This document shows, piece after piece, positions 1 through 8,949 of a DNA stretch of 64,000 nt (position 1 is its first letter; each line of letters starts with the position of its first letter). Source of the DNA: Streptomyces durmitorensis (lineage in GTDB: Bacteria > Actinomycetota > Actinomycetes > Streptomycetales > Streptomycetaceae). A program made the translations under genes and the position numbers. The notes under the pieces are model-generated. The model had not been told where the DNA came from and did not search any database. It was given only the letters and a program-made list of their open reading frames with translations. The stretch lies in the NCBI RefSeq assembly GCF_023498005.1, contig NZ_CP097289.1, positions 7,564,001 through 7,628,000 on the forward strand, in the 5' to 3' direction.

Positions 1-354
1 CATGACGGTTCGATCGTGGACGAGCACGGCTCGGTCGCGGTCGGCGGCAATGCCGAGCAGATCAGCACGTATCTCGATCAGCGTCATCGTGACGGGATGA
101 CGCTCGCCGAGGCGCTGAAGCTGGCCGTGCAGTCGCTGTCCCGCGACACGAACGGCAGCGAGCGGGAGATCCCCGCGGAGCGGCTCGAAGTGGCGGTCCT
201 GGACCGTACGAGGCCGCAGCAGCGGAAGTTCAAGCGGATCGTCGGGCGTCAGCTCGCGCGGCTGCTCGAAGGCGGTGCGTCGGCGCCCACGGACGCCGAG
301 TCCGACAACGAAGAGCCGGATGCCGACTCCGCCTCCGGGTCCACCGAGGAGTAG
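1..354 (+). CDS. prcA: Proteasome subunit alpha, C-terminal part (partial)
   Basis: This is the 3' end of the alpha subunit of the actinobacterial 20S proteasome, the outer ring that gates entry of pupylated substrates. The reading frame is open from base 1 (HDGSIVDEHGSVAVGG) and ends at TAG 352-354, so the start lies outside the window. What can be seen is the late part of the alpha-type proteasome fold followed by an acidic Ser/Glu/Asp-rich tail, which is usual for actinobacterial PrcA. The nearby pafA, pafB and pafC support the call. A long perfect hairpin follows the stop. The only oddity is the separation from pafA by a LacI/MFS pair. Confidence 0.95.
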   Translation, partial: HDGSIVDEHGSVAVGGNAEQISTYLDQRHRDGMTLAEALKLAVQSLSRDTNGSEREIPAERLEVAVLDRTRPQQRKFKRIVGRQLARLLEGGASAPTDAESDNEEPDADSASGSTEE

Positions 355-364
355 TCCGGTTCGT

Positions 365-410
365 CGTACGCCCCGTGTCCTGGCCTTGCGGCCGGGGCAC
401 GGGGCGTACG
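365..410. terminator. Bidirectional terminator between prcA and the LacI gene
   Basis: Arms 365-385 and 390-410 form a roughly 21-bp stem (core CGTACGCCCCGTG paired with CACGGGGCGTACG, two G-T pairs inside, TTGC loop). It sits between converging stop codons at 354 and 422, so it can end both transcripts. Confidence 0.9.
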
Positions 411-421
411 CATGTGTGGGC

Positions 422-1447
422 TCAGCGGGCGGCAGGGGCCGTGGAGCCGCGGATCACGAGTTCCACCGGGAGCGTGTCGGGTTCGGGCGTGCGGCCGTCG
501 AGCACCGCGAGCAGGGACGTCATGCCGCGTTCGCCGAACTGCTCCGCGGGCAGCCGCACGGTGGTGAGTTCGGGTTCCACCGCGGTCGCCAGGGTGAGGT
601 CGTCGAAGCCGGTCACCGAGAGGTCCTCGGGCACGCGCAGGCCCAGTCTGCGGGCCGCCTTGCAGGCGCCGGCCGCGAGGATGTCGTCGTCGCAGACGAG
701 CGCGGTGGGGCGGGGCCCCGGCGCGCGGAGGGCGGCTTCAGCGGCCGTGCGGGCGTCGTCGACGGTGAGGAGTGCCCGGACGGTGCGTACGGCCGCGTCG
801 GTGCCCCTCAGGGCCGCCGCGAGGGCCTCGGCGCGTACGTCGAAGGTCCAGGAGTCGACGCCCGCGGCCAGGTGCAGGAAGTCGCGGTGTCCCAGGGCCA
901 GCAGGTGCTCGGCGGTCCGGCGCATGCCGTCCCCGATGTCGAGGTTGACGGTGGCCGCGCCGAGGCTGCCCGCCGGGTCGCTGTCGAGCATGACCAGGGG
1001 CAGGGCGTCGCCCTGGATGGTGGCGAGGGCATCGGAGGCGATGGAGGACGCGAGGATGCCGTCGAGCGCGGCGCGGCTGGAGTCGAAGGGGTCGCGGGCG
1101 GGGCCGATGCCCTCGGGGGAGGGGTAGAGGACGACTCCGAAGCCGTTCTCGGCGGCGACGCGGGCGGCTCCGGTGTAGACGCGGGCGAAGAACTCGTTCG
1201 TGAGGGCGGGGACGACGAGGAGGGCCGTCCTGGTGCGGCCCAGGCGGAGGTTGCGGGCCGCGAGGTTCGGGCGGTAGCCCAGCTCGCGGGCGGTGTCGCG
1301 CACGCGTTGCGCGGTGCGTTCGGCGACGCGGCCGCGCCACTTCTCGCCGAACACGAGCGAGACGGTGGCCTGGGACACCCCGGCGGCCCGTGCGACGTCG
1401 CGGCTCGTGGGGCGTGGCCCTGCGGCCTCCTGCTGTGGCCCGGCCAC
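422..1447 (-). CDS. LacI-family transcriptional regulator
   Basis: A sugar-responsive repressor of 341 residues, full length for the family. The N-terminal helix-turn-helix and hinge helix are clear (TSRDVARAAGVSQATVSLVF, then LGYRPNLAARNLRLG), followed by a periplasmic-binding-protein-like effector domain ending in the typical ERGMTSLLAVLDGR segment. It is divergent from an MFS gene across a 132-bp promoter region that holds inverted repeats, so it most likely controls that transporter and itself. The effector cannot be deduced from sequence. Confidence 0.9.
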   Translation of the reverse strand: MAGPQQEAAGPRPTSRDVARAAGVSQATVSLVFGEKWRGRVAERTAQRVRDTARELGYRPNLAARNLRLGRTRTALLVVPALTNEFFARVYTGAARVAAENGFGVVLYPSPEGIGPARDPFDSSRAALDGILASSIASDALATIQGDALPLVMLDSDPAGSLGAATVNLDIGDGMRRTAEHLLALGHRDFLHLAAGVDSWTFDVRAEALAAALRGTDAAVRTVRALLTVDDARTAAEAALRAPGPRPTALVCDDDILAAGACKAARRLGLRVPEDLSVTGFDDLTLATAVEPELTTVRLPAEQFGERGMTSLLAVLDGRTPEPDTLPVELVIRGSTAPAAR

Positions 1448-1500
1448 TTCTGGTACCTCCCAGGTCGGTCCCGCGGGGCGCGATCGGGGTGGACCCGCGG

Positions 1501-1540
1501 TGAGCGCTCATGGTACGTATGACGCTCGAAGTTATACGTA
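1501..1540. promoter_or_regulatory. Candidate LacI-family operators
   Basis: The divergent promoter region holds a perfect 10-bp palindrome TGAGCGCTCA (1501-1510), with the central CG-containing dyad typical of LacI operators. It also holds an inverted repeat TACGTAT (1514-1520) N13 ATACGTA (1534-1540). The assignment to the neighbouring regulator is inference. Confidence 0.45.
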
Positions 1541-1579
1541 AAACCTCGGTGTGACGGCACCGGGGGAGGGGCGGGAAGC

Positions 1580-2839
1580 ATGGCTGCCGGATACGCGGAG
1601 ATCCTCCGGACGAGATACGCCGGGCGGCTGCTCGCGGGCACCCTGGTGGGCCGGCTCCCGAACGCGACCGCCGCGATCGCCATCGTGCTGTTCATCCGCG
1701 CGGAGGGCGGCACGTACAGCCTGGCCGGCGCTCTCGCCGCGGTGTACGGCGTGGCCAACGCGGTGGGGCAGCCGCTGCTCGGCCGCCTGGTGGACCTGTA
1801 CGGACAGCCGCGCGTCCAGCTCCCCTCGGCGGTCCTCTCCGCCCTCGGCATGGCGGGCTTCGCCTTCACGGGGCCCGATTCGCTCGGCCTGGCGTACGTG
1901 GCGGTGGGCGTGGCCGGTCTGTTCACACCGCCCCTGGAGGGCGGCCTGCGTGCGCTGTGGCCGAGCGTCCTGGGCAAGGAGGAGCAGGTGCACACGGCGT
2001 ACGCCATGGACGCCATCGCCCAGGAAGTCATGTTCACCGTCGGACCGTTGCTCATCACGGGCTGTGTCGCGCTCTGGTCGGAGCAGGCCGCGCTGCTCGT
2101 CGTGAACGTCATCGGCCTGCTGGGCGCCCTCTCCGTGGTGACGTCCAAGCCCTCGCGCGCGTGGCGCTCGGCACCCCGTGAGGCGCACTGGCTCGGCGCG
2201 CTGCGCTCACCGGGGCTCATCGCGCTGCTCGGCGCGTTCCTGTTCATCGGCATGGCGCTCGGCTCCATCACCGTCGCCGGTGTGTCGTACGCCGACGGGC
2301 ACGGCGGCGACGCGGTGTACGGCTGGATGATGGCGGCGCTCGGGCTCGGCGCCCTCGTCGGAGGTTCGGTGTACGGGGCGCGGCAGTGGGCCGGCGTGCC
2401 GGAGAGGCGGCTCACCGGCCTGGTGGCCCTGCTCGCCCTCTGCTACTGGCCGTTGACGCTGATGCCGGGCGCGGTCGCCATGACGGCGCTCGCGGCCGTC
2501 GCGGGCGTGTTCCTCGCGCCGGCGCTCGCGTGCGCGTTCATCATCGTCGACCGGCACGCCCCGCGGGGCACCGTCACGGAGGCGTTCTCCTGGCTCGTGA
2601 CCACGTTCACGGTCGGCGCGTCGCTCGGCACGGCCGCCGCGGGGCCGGTCGTCGAGTGGGGCGGGACCCGGTGGGGCTTCGCGGTTCCGGGGCTCGCCGG
2701 CGCCGCCGCGCTGCTTGTTCTGCTGGCCACGGCGCGGGCGCTCGCGCTCCCCGCAGGTTCGGCGGTCGTTGCGGGTTCATCGGAAAATGATCGAAACGGT
2801 GCCGTCGAACCCGGTTTCAGGGCAGGGCATCAGGCGTAA
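1580..2839 (+). CDS. MFS transporter
   Basis: A 419-residue major-facilitator protein with about twelve hydrophobic segments and a cytoplasmic loop near the middle (SKPSRAWRSAPREAH). It resembles small-molecule exporters of the actinobacterial MFS type, and nothing in the sequence fixes the substrate. The ATG at 1580 follows GGGGCGGGAAGC, a usable ribosome site. It is divergent from the LacI repressor, its probable regulator. The stop lies 9 bp before pafA, so pafA may be partly co-transcribed with it. Confidence 0.85.
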   Translation: MAAGYAEILRTRYAGRLLAGTLVGRLPNATAAIAIVLFIRAEGGTYSLAGALAAVYGVANAVGQPLLGRLVDLYGQPRVQLPSAVLSALGMAGFAFTGPDSLGLAYVAVGVAGLFTPPLEGGLRALWPSVLGKEEQVHTAYAMDAIAQEVMFTVGPLLITGCVALWSEQAALLVVNVIGLLGALSVVTSKPSRAWRSAPREAHWLGALRSPGLIALLGAFLFIGMALGSITVAGVSYADGHGGDAVYGWMMAALGLGALVGGSVYGARQWAGVPERRLTGLVALLALCYWPLTLMPGAVAMTALAAVAGVFLAPALACAFIIVDRHAPRGTVTEAFSWLVTTFTVGASLGTAAAGPVVEWGGTRWGFAVPGLAGAAALLVLLATARALALPAGSAVVAGSSENDRNGAVEPGFRAGHQA

Positions 2840-2848
2840 TGTTCAGTC

Positions 2849-4210
2849 ATGGACCGCCGCATTTTCGGGCTGGAGAATGAGTACGGCGTCACGTGCACGT
2901 TTAGGGGACAGCGCCGTCTGTCGCCTGACGAGGTGGCGCGCTACCTCTTCCGCCGTGTTGTCTCATGGGGCCGCAGCAGCAACGTCTTTCTGCGGAACGG
3001 CGCCCGCCTCTATCTTGACGTCGGGTCACATCCGGAATACGCGACACCGGAATGTGACAACGTGACCGAGCTGGTCACCCACGACAAAGCGGGCGAGCGC
3101 ATTCTGGAAGGCCTGCTCGTCGACGCCGAACGCCGCCTGCACGAGGAGGGAATCGCGGGCGACGTCTATCTCTTCAAGAACAACACCGACTCGGCGGGAA
3201 ACTCCTACGGCTGCCACGAGAACTATCTGGTGGCCCGGCACGGGGAGTTCTCGCGGCTCGCGGACATCCTCATTCCCTTCCTCGTCACGCGACAGCTGCT
3301 CTGCGGCGCGGGCAAGGTGCTGCAGACTCCACGCGGCGCCGTGTACTGCGTCAGCCAGCGTGCCGAGCACATCTGGGAAGGGGTCTCCTCCGCGACCACC
3401 CGCTCCCGGCCGATCATCAACACCCGCGACGAACCGCACGCGGACGCCGAGCGCTACCGCAGGCTGCACGTCATCGTCGGCGACTCGAACATGTCCGAGA
3501 CGACCATGCTCCTGAAGGTCGGCGCCACCGACCTCGTCCTGCGCATGATCGAAGCGGGCACGGTGATGCGGGACCTGACCCTGGAGAACCCGATCCGGGC
3601 GATCCGCGAGGTCAGTCACGACATCACGGGCCGTCGCAAGGTGCGCCTGGCCAGCGGCCGCGAGGCCTCCGCCCTCGAAGTCCAGCGCGAGTACTACGAG
3701 AAGGCCGTGGACTTCGTGGAGCGCCGCGGCATCCGCACGGGCACGGTCGAGCAGGTCCTCGAACTGTGGGGCCGCACGCTCGACGCGATCGAGGCCGAGG
3801 ACCTCGACCGCATCGGCACCGAGATCGACTGGGTCATGAAGTACAAGCTCATCGAGCGGTACCGAGCGAAGAACAACATGACCATGTCGCATCCGCGGGT
3901 CGCGCAGATAGACCTCGCGTATCACGACATCCACCGCCGTCGCGGGCTGTACTACCTCCTGGAGAGGAAGGGCCAAGCCGCCCGTATCTGCAACGACTTG
4001 AAGATCTTCGAAGGCAAGTCGGTACCGCCGCAGACCACCCGCGCGCGGCTGCGCGGCGACTTCATCCGCAGGGCCCAGGAGCAGCGCCGCGACTTCACGG
4101 TCGACTGGGTGCACCTGAAGCTCAACGACCAGGCACAGCGCACCGTGTTGTGCAAGGACCCCTTCCGTTCGGTGGACGACCGGGTGGAGAAACTGATCGC
4201 CGGCATGTAA
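2849..4210 (+). CDS. pafA: Pup--protein ligase
   Basis: PafA ligates the prokaryotic ubiquitin-like protein Pup to lysines of substrates, using ATP, and so marks them for the proteasome. The 453-residue length and the N-terminal [18 protein letters not shown] are diagnostic of the carboxylate-amine ligase fold related to glutamine synthetase. GLENEYG carries the metal-binding glutamates and [11 protein letters not shown] the conserved active-site loop. The end [11 protein letters not shown] is also typical. It forms a functional set with prcA and pafBC. A strong hairpin follows. Confidence 0.97.
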   Translation: MDRRIFGLENEYGVTCTFRGQRRLSPDEVARYLFRRVVSWGRSSNVFLRNGARLYLDVGSHPEYATPECDNVTELVTHDKAGERILEGLLVDAERRLHEEGIAGDVYLFKNNTDSAGNSYGCHENYLVARHGEFSRLADILIPFLVTRQLLCGAGKVLQTPRGAVYCVSQRAEHIWEGVSSATTRSRPIINTRDEPHADAERYRRLHVIVGDSNMSETTMLLKVGATDLVLRMIEAGTVMRDLTLENPIRAIREVSHDITGRRKVRLASGREASALEVQREYYEKAVDFVERRGIRTGTVEQVLELWGRTLDAIEAEDLDRIGTEIDWVMKYKLIERYRAKNNMTMSHPRVAQIDLAYHDIHRRRGLYYLLERKGQAARICNDLKIFEGKSVPPQTTRARLRGDFIRRAQEQRRDFTVDWVHLKLNDQAQRTVLCKDPFRSVDDRVEKLIAGM

Positions 4211-4248
4211 CCCCTGATACAGGAGATGCGTTGCGGGAACGCAACGCG

Positions 4249-4277
4249 GGGCGCCGTACGTTCCTCGTACGGCGCCC
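4249..4277 (+). terminator. Terminator after pafA
   Basis: Perfect 12-bp stem GGGCGCCGTACG (4249-4260) and CGTACGGCGCCC (4266-4277) with a five-base TTCCT loop, followed by TTCT. Confidence 0.85.
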
Positions 4278-4340
4278 TTCTCCATGCGTAGAGTTGCGCG
4301 CACGCCAACCGACAAGATCGACCGATACGAGGCCCCCACC

Positions 4341-5342
4341 GTGCGCCGACGCTCACTTCTCCTTGCTGTTCCGGCCGGCCTGCTCACGCTGGCCGGCTGT
4401 GGTGACGACAAAAAGGCCGACAAGGCCAAGTCAAGCGACAGCCCGTCCCCTTCCAACTCGACGTCGGCCGCACCGACGGCGAAGATCGTTGACGGGCCTG
4501 TGCCCGAGATCACGAAGGGGACGAAGTTCGGGCAGAAGCCGACCGTCGCCAAGGGGTCCGGCAAGCCGTCGTCGGACCTCGCGGTCAAGACGCTGATCGA
4601 GGGCAAGGGCGACGAGGTCAAGAAGGGCGACTACCTCCAGGCCAACTACCTCGGCCAGATCTGGGCCACGGCGAAGGTCTTCGACAACTCGTACGACCGC
4701 GGCAACCCCACGGTCTTCCCGATCGGCGTCGGTCAGGTCATCCCCGGCTGGGACCAGGCCCTGGTCGGCAAGAAGCTCGACAGCCGCGTGGAGCTCGCGA
4801 TCCCGCCGAAGATGGGTTACGGCACCGAGGGCAACAAGCAGGCGGGCATCAAGGGCACGGACACGCTGGTGTTCGTCGTGGACCTCGTGGGCACCTTCAC
4901 CAACAAGAGCTCGGCCAAGGGCAAGGAGGTCGCGCAGTCCAACATCGACCTGCCCAAGGTCGGCACGAACACGGACGGCAAGGCCCCCAAGATCGACGTC
5001 CCGAAGAAGGACGCCCCGAAGAAGCTCGTCGCGAACTACATCCTCGAGGGCGACGGCGACGAGATCAAGGAGACCGACAGCCTCCTGTGCCAGTACAAGG
5101 GCGTGCTGTGGGCCGACGGCAAGGAGTTCGACTCCTCGTACAAGCGCAGCGAGCTTGCCTCGTTCCAGCTGGCGCAGGTCGTCAAGGGCTGGGCGCAGGG
5201 TCTGACCGGCAAGAAGGTCGGCAGCCGCGTCCTGGTCGTCGTCCCGCCGGACCTCGGGTACGGCGACCAGCCGCCGCAGGGCAGCACCATCAAGAAGGAC
5301 TCCACGCTCGTCTTCTCCGTGGACATCCTCGCGAAGATGTGA
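4341..5342 (+). CDS. Lipoprotein with two FKBP-type peptidyl-prolyl isomerase domains
   Basis: A secreted, lipid-anchored prolyl isomerase of 333 residues. I place the start at GTG 4341 because it gives a compact signal peptide (VRRRSLLLAVPAGLLTLAGC) with lipobox LAGC. An in-frame ATG at 4284 would put 19 charged residues in front of it. After a Ser/Pro-rich linker come two FKBP domains: the first around residues 75-190 (YDRGNPTVFPIGVGQVIPGW), the second around 225-333 (YKRSELASFQLAQVVKGW). Several aromatic pocket residues are altered in the second, so it may be less active. Probably assists folding of exported proteins. Confidence 0.88.
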   Translation: MRRRSLLLAVPAGLLTLAGCGDDKKADKAKSSDSPSPSNSTSAAPTAKIVDGPVPEITKGTKFGQKPTVAKGSGKPSSDLAVKTLIEGKGDEVKKGDYLQANYLGQIWATAKVFDNSYDRGNPTVFPIGVGQVIPGWDQALVGKKLDSRVELAIPPKMGYGTEGNKQAGIKGTDTLVFVVDLVGTFTNKSSAKGKEVAQSNIDLPKVGTNTDGKAPKIDVPKKDAPKKLVANYILEGDGDEIKETDSLLCQYKGVLWADGKEFDSSYKRSELASFQLAQVVKGWAQGLTGKKVGSRVLVVVPPDLGYGDQPPQGSTIKKDSTLVFSVDILAKM

Positions 5343-5402
5343 CGCCGGGCAAGATGCAAGACTGTCCGCGCATGACCATCCGTATCAAGCAGGAGCATTT
5401 TC

Positions 5403-5777
5403 GTGAGCATTGACAAGCCCGAGGTCGACTTCCCGGTCGGCGAGCCGCCGGCCGAACTGCAGATCAAGGACATCTGGGAGGGTGACGGGGCGGTCGCCAA
5501 GGCGGGCGACTTCGTCAAGGTCCACTACGTGGGCGTCGCCTTCAGCACCGGCGAGGAGTTCGACGCGAGCTGGAACCGCGGCACCCCGCTGGAGTTCCAG
5601 CTCGGCGCCGGCCAGGTCATCTCCGGCTGGGACCAGGGCGTCCAGGGCATGAAGGTCGGTGGCCGGCGCGAGCTGACCATCCCCGCCCACCTCGCGTACG
5701 GCGACCGCGGCGCCGGTGGCGGCCGTATCGCCCCCGGCGAGACGCTGATCTTCGTCTGCGACCTCGTGGGCGTCTGA
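5403..5777 (+). CDS. Cytosolic FKBP-type peptidyl-prolyl cis-trans isomerase
   Basis: A single-domain FKBP of 124 residues, the usual size for the bacterial cytosolic form. Conserved pocket segments are visible: VKVHYVGVAFSTGEEFDASW, LGAGQVISGWDQGVQGMKVG and LAYGDRGAGG. The GTG start at 5403 is preceded by AGGAG at 5391-5395. There is no signal peptide, in contrast to the lipoprotein homologue 60 bp upstream. The pair looks like an old duplication serving two compartments. A 16-bp terminator follows. Confidence 0.93.
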   Translation: MSIDKPEVDFPVGEPPAELQIKDIWEGDGAVAKAGDFVKVHYVGVAFSTGEEFDASWNRGTPLEFQLGAGQVISGWDQGVQGMKVGGRRELTIPAHLAYGDRGAGGGRIAPGETLIFVCDLVGV

Positions 5778-5792
5778 GCGACGACCGGTCAG

Positions 5793-5806
5793 GGTCTGAT
5801 CAGACC
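5793..5806. repeat. Perfect 14-bp palindrome after the FKBP gene
   Basis: GGTCTGATCAGACC is a perfect dyad 15 bp past the FKBP stop and just before the main terminator stem. It could be an operator for the downstream pafBC promoter or a second small hairpin. The sequence alone does not decide. Confidence 0.5.
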
Positions 5807-5811
5807 TGCCC

Positions 5812-5849
5812 GCCGAGGGTCCATGCCTGTCCTGGCATGGACCCTCGGC
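5812..5849 (+). terminator. Terminator after FKBP gene
   Basis: Perfect 16-bp stem: left arm 5812-5827 (GCCGAGGGTCCATGCC), six-base loop, right arm 5834-5849, then TTTT. A classic intrinsic terminator separating the FKBP gene from pafBC. Confidence 0.93.
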
Positions 5850-5913
5850 TTTTGAGACGACACCCCGGGGCGGTACGGTCGGCGGTCGGAAGCACTGTTG
5901 AGAAAGGGCGTCG

Positions 5914-6867
5914 ATGGCCATTGCCAAGGCCGAGCGGCTGATGAATCTGGCGCTGTGTCTGCTCGGGACCCGGCGACCGCTCAGCAAGCGCGAGCTGCGT
6001 GAGTCCATCGAGGCCTATCTGGAGGCGGGGTCCGACGACTCCTTCAACCGGATGTTCGAGCGCGACAAGGACGATCTGCGCGAACTCGGCCTGGTCATCG
6101 AGACGGTGGAGAACCTCGACGGCGAGGTGGGCTATCTCGCGCGCCGCGACAGCAACCGCCTCCCGCCCATCACCATCGACGCCGAGGAGGCCGCCGCGCT
6201 CGGCCTCGCCGCCAAGGTCTGGCAGCAGGCCCGCCTCGCCGGAGCCGCCAGCGGCGCCCTGCAGAAGCTGCGCGCCGCAGGACTTCCGGAGGACGCCGAG
6301 CCGCAGGGCGCGCACAGCGCCCTGGAGCCGCGCATCCCCGTGCACGAGGCGTCCTTCGAGCCGCTGATGCTCGCCTGCCGCGACCGCCGCCCCGTCGTCT
6401 TCGACTACCGCAAGGCCACCGCGGCGCGCCCCGAGCAGCGCCACGTCGAGCCGTGGGCCCTGGAGTGCTGGCGCGGCCACTGGTACCTCGCGGGCTGGGA
6501 CCGGGACCGCGGCGCCGAGCGGGTCTTCCGGCTCTCCCGCATCACCGGGAAGGTCCGCGCCCGCGCCGGCAAGTTCACCGCCGACATCCCCGATGTGGTC
6601 ACGGTGCGCGAGACGGTCGCGAGCTGGGCGGGCGAGAGCGCCGACCGCTCCGCCCTGATCAGACTGCGTACGGGCGCGGGCTATCCGCTGCGCGCCAAGG
6701 CCGCCCACATACGTGAAGTGGGCGAGGGGTGGGACGAGTTGGAGATTCCGTACGGGCATGGGCTCGACGCCTGGCTGGTGGAGTTCGGGCCCGATGTGGT
6801 GGTCCTTGAGCCCGCTGAGCTGCGGGCCGACGTGGTGGACCGGCTGCGCGCCGTGGCCAAGGGCTGA
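5914..6867 (+). CDS. pafB: WYL-domain regulator PafB
   Basis: PafB, with PafC, activates the mycobacterial-type LexA/RecA-independent DNA damage response; the pair is encoded beside the pupylation genes. The 317-residue protein starts with a winged helix-turn-helix (AERLMNLALCLLGTRRPLSK). It continues with a WYL domain whose signature core is seen in ECWRGHWYLAGWDRDRGAER and FRLSRITGKV. The ATG follows a GAGAAAGG ribosome site. The stop is 14 bp from pafC, so the two are one operon. The binding role of the WYL domain (single-stranded DNA or another nucleic acid ligand) is family knowledge, not read here. Confidence 0.9.
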   Translation: MAIAKAERLMNLALCLLGTRRPLSKRELRESIEAYLEAGSDDSFNRMFERDKDDLRELGLVIETVENLDGEVGYLARRDSNRLPPITIDAEEAAALGLAAKVWQQARLAGAASGALQKLRAAGLPEDAEPQGAHSALEPRIPVHEASFEPLMLACRDRRPVVFDYRKATAARPEQRHVEPWALECWRGHWYLAGWDRDRGAERVFRLSRITGKVRARAGKFTADIPDVVTVRETVASWAGESADRSALIRLRTGAGYPLRAKAAHIREVGEGWDELEIPYGHGLDAWLVEFGPDVVVLEPAELRADVVDRLRAVAKG

Positions 6868-6881
6868 GGGGACGTACAACC

Positions 6882-7889
6882 ATGGCCTCGAACGCCATCG
6901 ATCAGACCCGGCGGATGCTCTCCCTGGTGACGTATCTGCGGGAGCGCCCCGGCGCCCACGTCAGCGATGTCGCCCGTGCCTTCGGGATCACCGAGGACGA
7001 GCTGATCTCCGACCTGGACGTGCTGCCGCTGTGCGGGACCAGCTTCCGCGGTGGCGACCTCCTCGACATCGACACCGACGGCGACCGCATCTGGTGGCAC
7101 AACCCGGACGACGTGGCGGCCCCCATGCGGCTCGCCGCCGACGAGGCCACCGCGCTCCTGGTGGCCGCCCGGGCGGTCTCCACGCTGCCGGGGCTGCGCG
7201 AGAGCGACCGGCAGGCGCTGGTGCGCGCCACCGCCAAGCTGGAGACGGCGGCCGGCGAGAACGCGGGCGCCAGCGCGCGCCTCTCGGTGACCTTCGAGTC
7301 CGAGGGCGGCGTCTTCGCCGACGTCGACCGCGCCATCTCCGAGCGGCGCCGGCTCTGGCTGCGCTATTACTCGCCCGCGCGCGACGAGCTCACCGAGCGC
7401 GAGGTCGACCCGATCCGGCTCTTCGCGGTCGGGCACACGTACATGGAGGCGTGGTGCTACCTCTCCGAGGCGCGCCGCACCTTCCGCCTCGACCGGGTGG
7501 CCGAGATCAGGATCATGGACGAGCCGTCGTCGCCGCCCGAGGTCGAACTGCGCGATCTCTCCGAGGGGCTCGTGCAGCCCGCCGCCGAGGACCCCGAGGT
7601 GGTCATCGAGGTCGGTCCCGGCGGCCGCTGGGTCGCCGAGTACTACCCCCACGACAGCGCGGAGGAACTGGCCGACGGCGGTCTGCGGATCACGCTGCGC
7701 ACCCCGGACCCCACCTCGCTGCGCAGGCTCGCGCTGCGGCTCGGCGGGGACGGGCACATCGTCTCGCCGGCGGACCTCGCGGACAGCGCACGGCTGGCGG
7801 CGCGTGAGGCGCTCGCGGCCTACGACAAGCACGACGAGCACGACAAGCACCCCGGCGGGGCGTACGACAGGCAGGAGCAAGGACGTTGA
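6882..7889 (+). CDS. pafC: WYL-domain regulator PafC
   Basis: The second half of the PafBC activator, 335 residues. N-terminal HTH (TRRMLSLVTYLRERPGAHVSDVARAFG region), a middle helical part, and a WYL domain with RRRLWLRYYSPARDELTERE and GHTYMEAWCYLSEARRTFRLD. The C-terminal extension (KHDEHDKH) is charged and low-complexity, probably a tail. It is co-transcribed with pafB and overlaps the next small gene by 4 bp (TTGA), so coupling extends downstream. Confidence 0.9.
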   Translation: MASNAIDQTRRMLSLVTYLRERPGAHVSDVARAFGITEDELISDLDVLPLCGTSFRGGDLLDIDTDGDRIWWHNPDDVAAPMRLAADEATALLVAARAVSTLPGLRESDRQALVRATAKLETAAGENAGASARLSVTFESEGGVFADVDRAISERRRLWLRYYSPARDELTEREVDPIRLFAVGHTYMEAWCYLSEARRTFRLDRVAEIRIMDEPSSPPEVELRDLSEGLVQPAAEDPEVVIEVGPGGRWVAEYYPHDSAEELADGGLRITLRTPDPTSLRRLALRLGGDGHIVSPADLADSARLAAREALAAYDKHDEHDKHPGGAYDRQEQGR

Positions 7890-8152
7890 ACACAAGCATC
7901 ATGTCCGAGATTCCCGGAATGTCGAGAATCGCCCCTGTGCTCTTCAAGGCCGCCTGCCCTGACTGCCGTGCCCGCTTCGAACTCTCCGCGGGCGCCCTGC
8001 GGTTGGTCATCGGCGCCTCGGCCCGCACCACCTTCTACTCGTTCACGTGCCCCGAGTGCGGCAACGCGGTGCGCAAGTCCGCGGGCGAGCGCATCGTCGA
8101 ACTGCTCACCGGCGGCGGGGTGCGGACCCTGCGTCTGCACTCGACCGTCTAG
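7886..8152 (+). CDS. Small zinc-ribbon-like protein
   Basis: Conserved hypothetical protein of 88 residues with two CxxC pairs (CPDC near residue 25 and CPEC near 56), suggesting one zinc ribbon. The TTG start at 7886 overlaps the pafC stop and has AGGAG at 7872-7876. An in-frame ATG at 7901 is an alternative. A role alongside PafBC is suggested only by position. No enzymatic motif is visible. Confidence 0.75.
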   Translation: MNTSIMSEIPGMSRIAPVLFKAACPDCRARFELSAGALRLVIGASARTTFYSFTCPECGNAVRKSAGERIVELLTGGGVRTLRLHSTV

Positions 8153-8161
8153 GCTCGGCGC

Positions 8162-8359
8162 ATGTTCTGGGCGATGCTGGCGATTGCCGCGGGGTTCTGT
8201 GGCCTCGCCGTGCTCGGCGTACTGGCGATCCGGGTCTTCATCGAGGCGCAGCGCCTCAGCACTCAAGTGACGGAGACCACACAGCGGATCAACCGCGCGG
8301 CGGAGGATCTTGAAGCGGCGGCGACCGGTGTGGCCCGTGCGGGCCGAGATGTGCTTTAG
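8162..8359 (+). CDS. Small single-pass membrane protein
   Basis: A 65-residue protein with one N-terminal membrane helix (MFWAMLAIAAGFCGLAVLGV) followed by an amphipathic, probably coiled-coil segment (STQVTETTQRINRAAEDLEA). It starts 9 bp after the previous gene and so belongs to the pafBC unit. The architecture resembles membrane-anchored small proteins of actinobacteria with no known function. Confidence 0.7.
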   Translation: MFWAMLAIAAGFCGLAVLGVLAIRVFIEAQRLSTQVTETTQRINRAAEDLEAAATGVARAGRDVL

Positions 8360-8608
8360 CCCCTGTGAAACCTGTCGGTGCCACAGAGACGCGCATCGAC
8401 ACCACGGCCTGTCAACTTCCCTTGTCCGGCAGGTACGCTGCTGAAGTAGCCCGGAGTGCGAGGCGCGGGCCGCAACTGGGGGTACGCACAGGGATTGCCC
8501 TGCGTTCACCCCTGAGCGTTACGATCGCTGCCAGCACGGTGGCCGGACAGCAAGTCCGACCTGTCCGGCAGCCCCGCCCCTGCCGCCTCGGTGAGAAGGT
8601 AAAGACGT

Positions 8609-8902
8609 ATGTTTTCCGGAAAGATCGGCGCCCCCGAGATCATTCTCATTCTCGTCGTTGTCATTCTGCTGTTCGGCGCGAAGAAGCTTCCCGACATGGC
8701 CCGGTCGCTCGGCAAGTCCGCGCGCATCCTCAAGAGCGAGGCCAAGGCGATGAAGTCGGACGGCAAGAAGGACGAAGCCGCCCCGGCCGACCCGCCCGGC
8801 GAGCCTTCCGCCGCCCAGCCGCGCACCATCCAGGCCGCGCCCGGCGACGTGTCCAGCTCCCGCCCGGTCACCGAGCCCACCGACAGCACCACACAGCGCT
8901 GA
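8609..8902 (+). CDS. tatA: Twin-arginine translocase subunit TatA
   Basis: TatA forms the pore-like component of the Tat export pathway for folded proteins. The 97-residue protein has the short N-terminal membrane helix ([20 protein letters not shown]), the FG hinge, and the amphipathic helix ([20 protein letters not shown]), then a charged unstructured tail. Start ATG 8609 follows GGTGAGAAGG. tatC lies 47 bp downstream. No tatB is nearby, as is usual where tatB is unlinked. Confidence 0.95.
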   Translation: MFSGKIGAPEIILILVVVILLFGAKKLPDMARSLGKSARILKSEAKAMKSDGKKDEAAPADPPGEPSAAQPRTIQAAPGDVSSSRPVTEPTDSTTQR

Positions 8903-8949
8903 TCCAAGGCCGGCGACGGTCGGCCTGCCGCACGAGATGAGGACGTGGG

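Noticed and set aside
275..1522. Long plus-strand reading frame opposite the LacI gene
   Set aside because: Its composition follows the third-position bias of the minus-strand LacI gene, which has a full set of family motifs.
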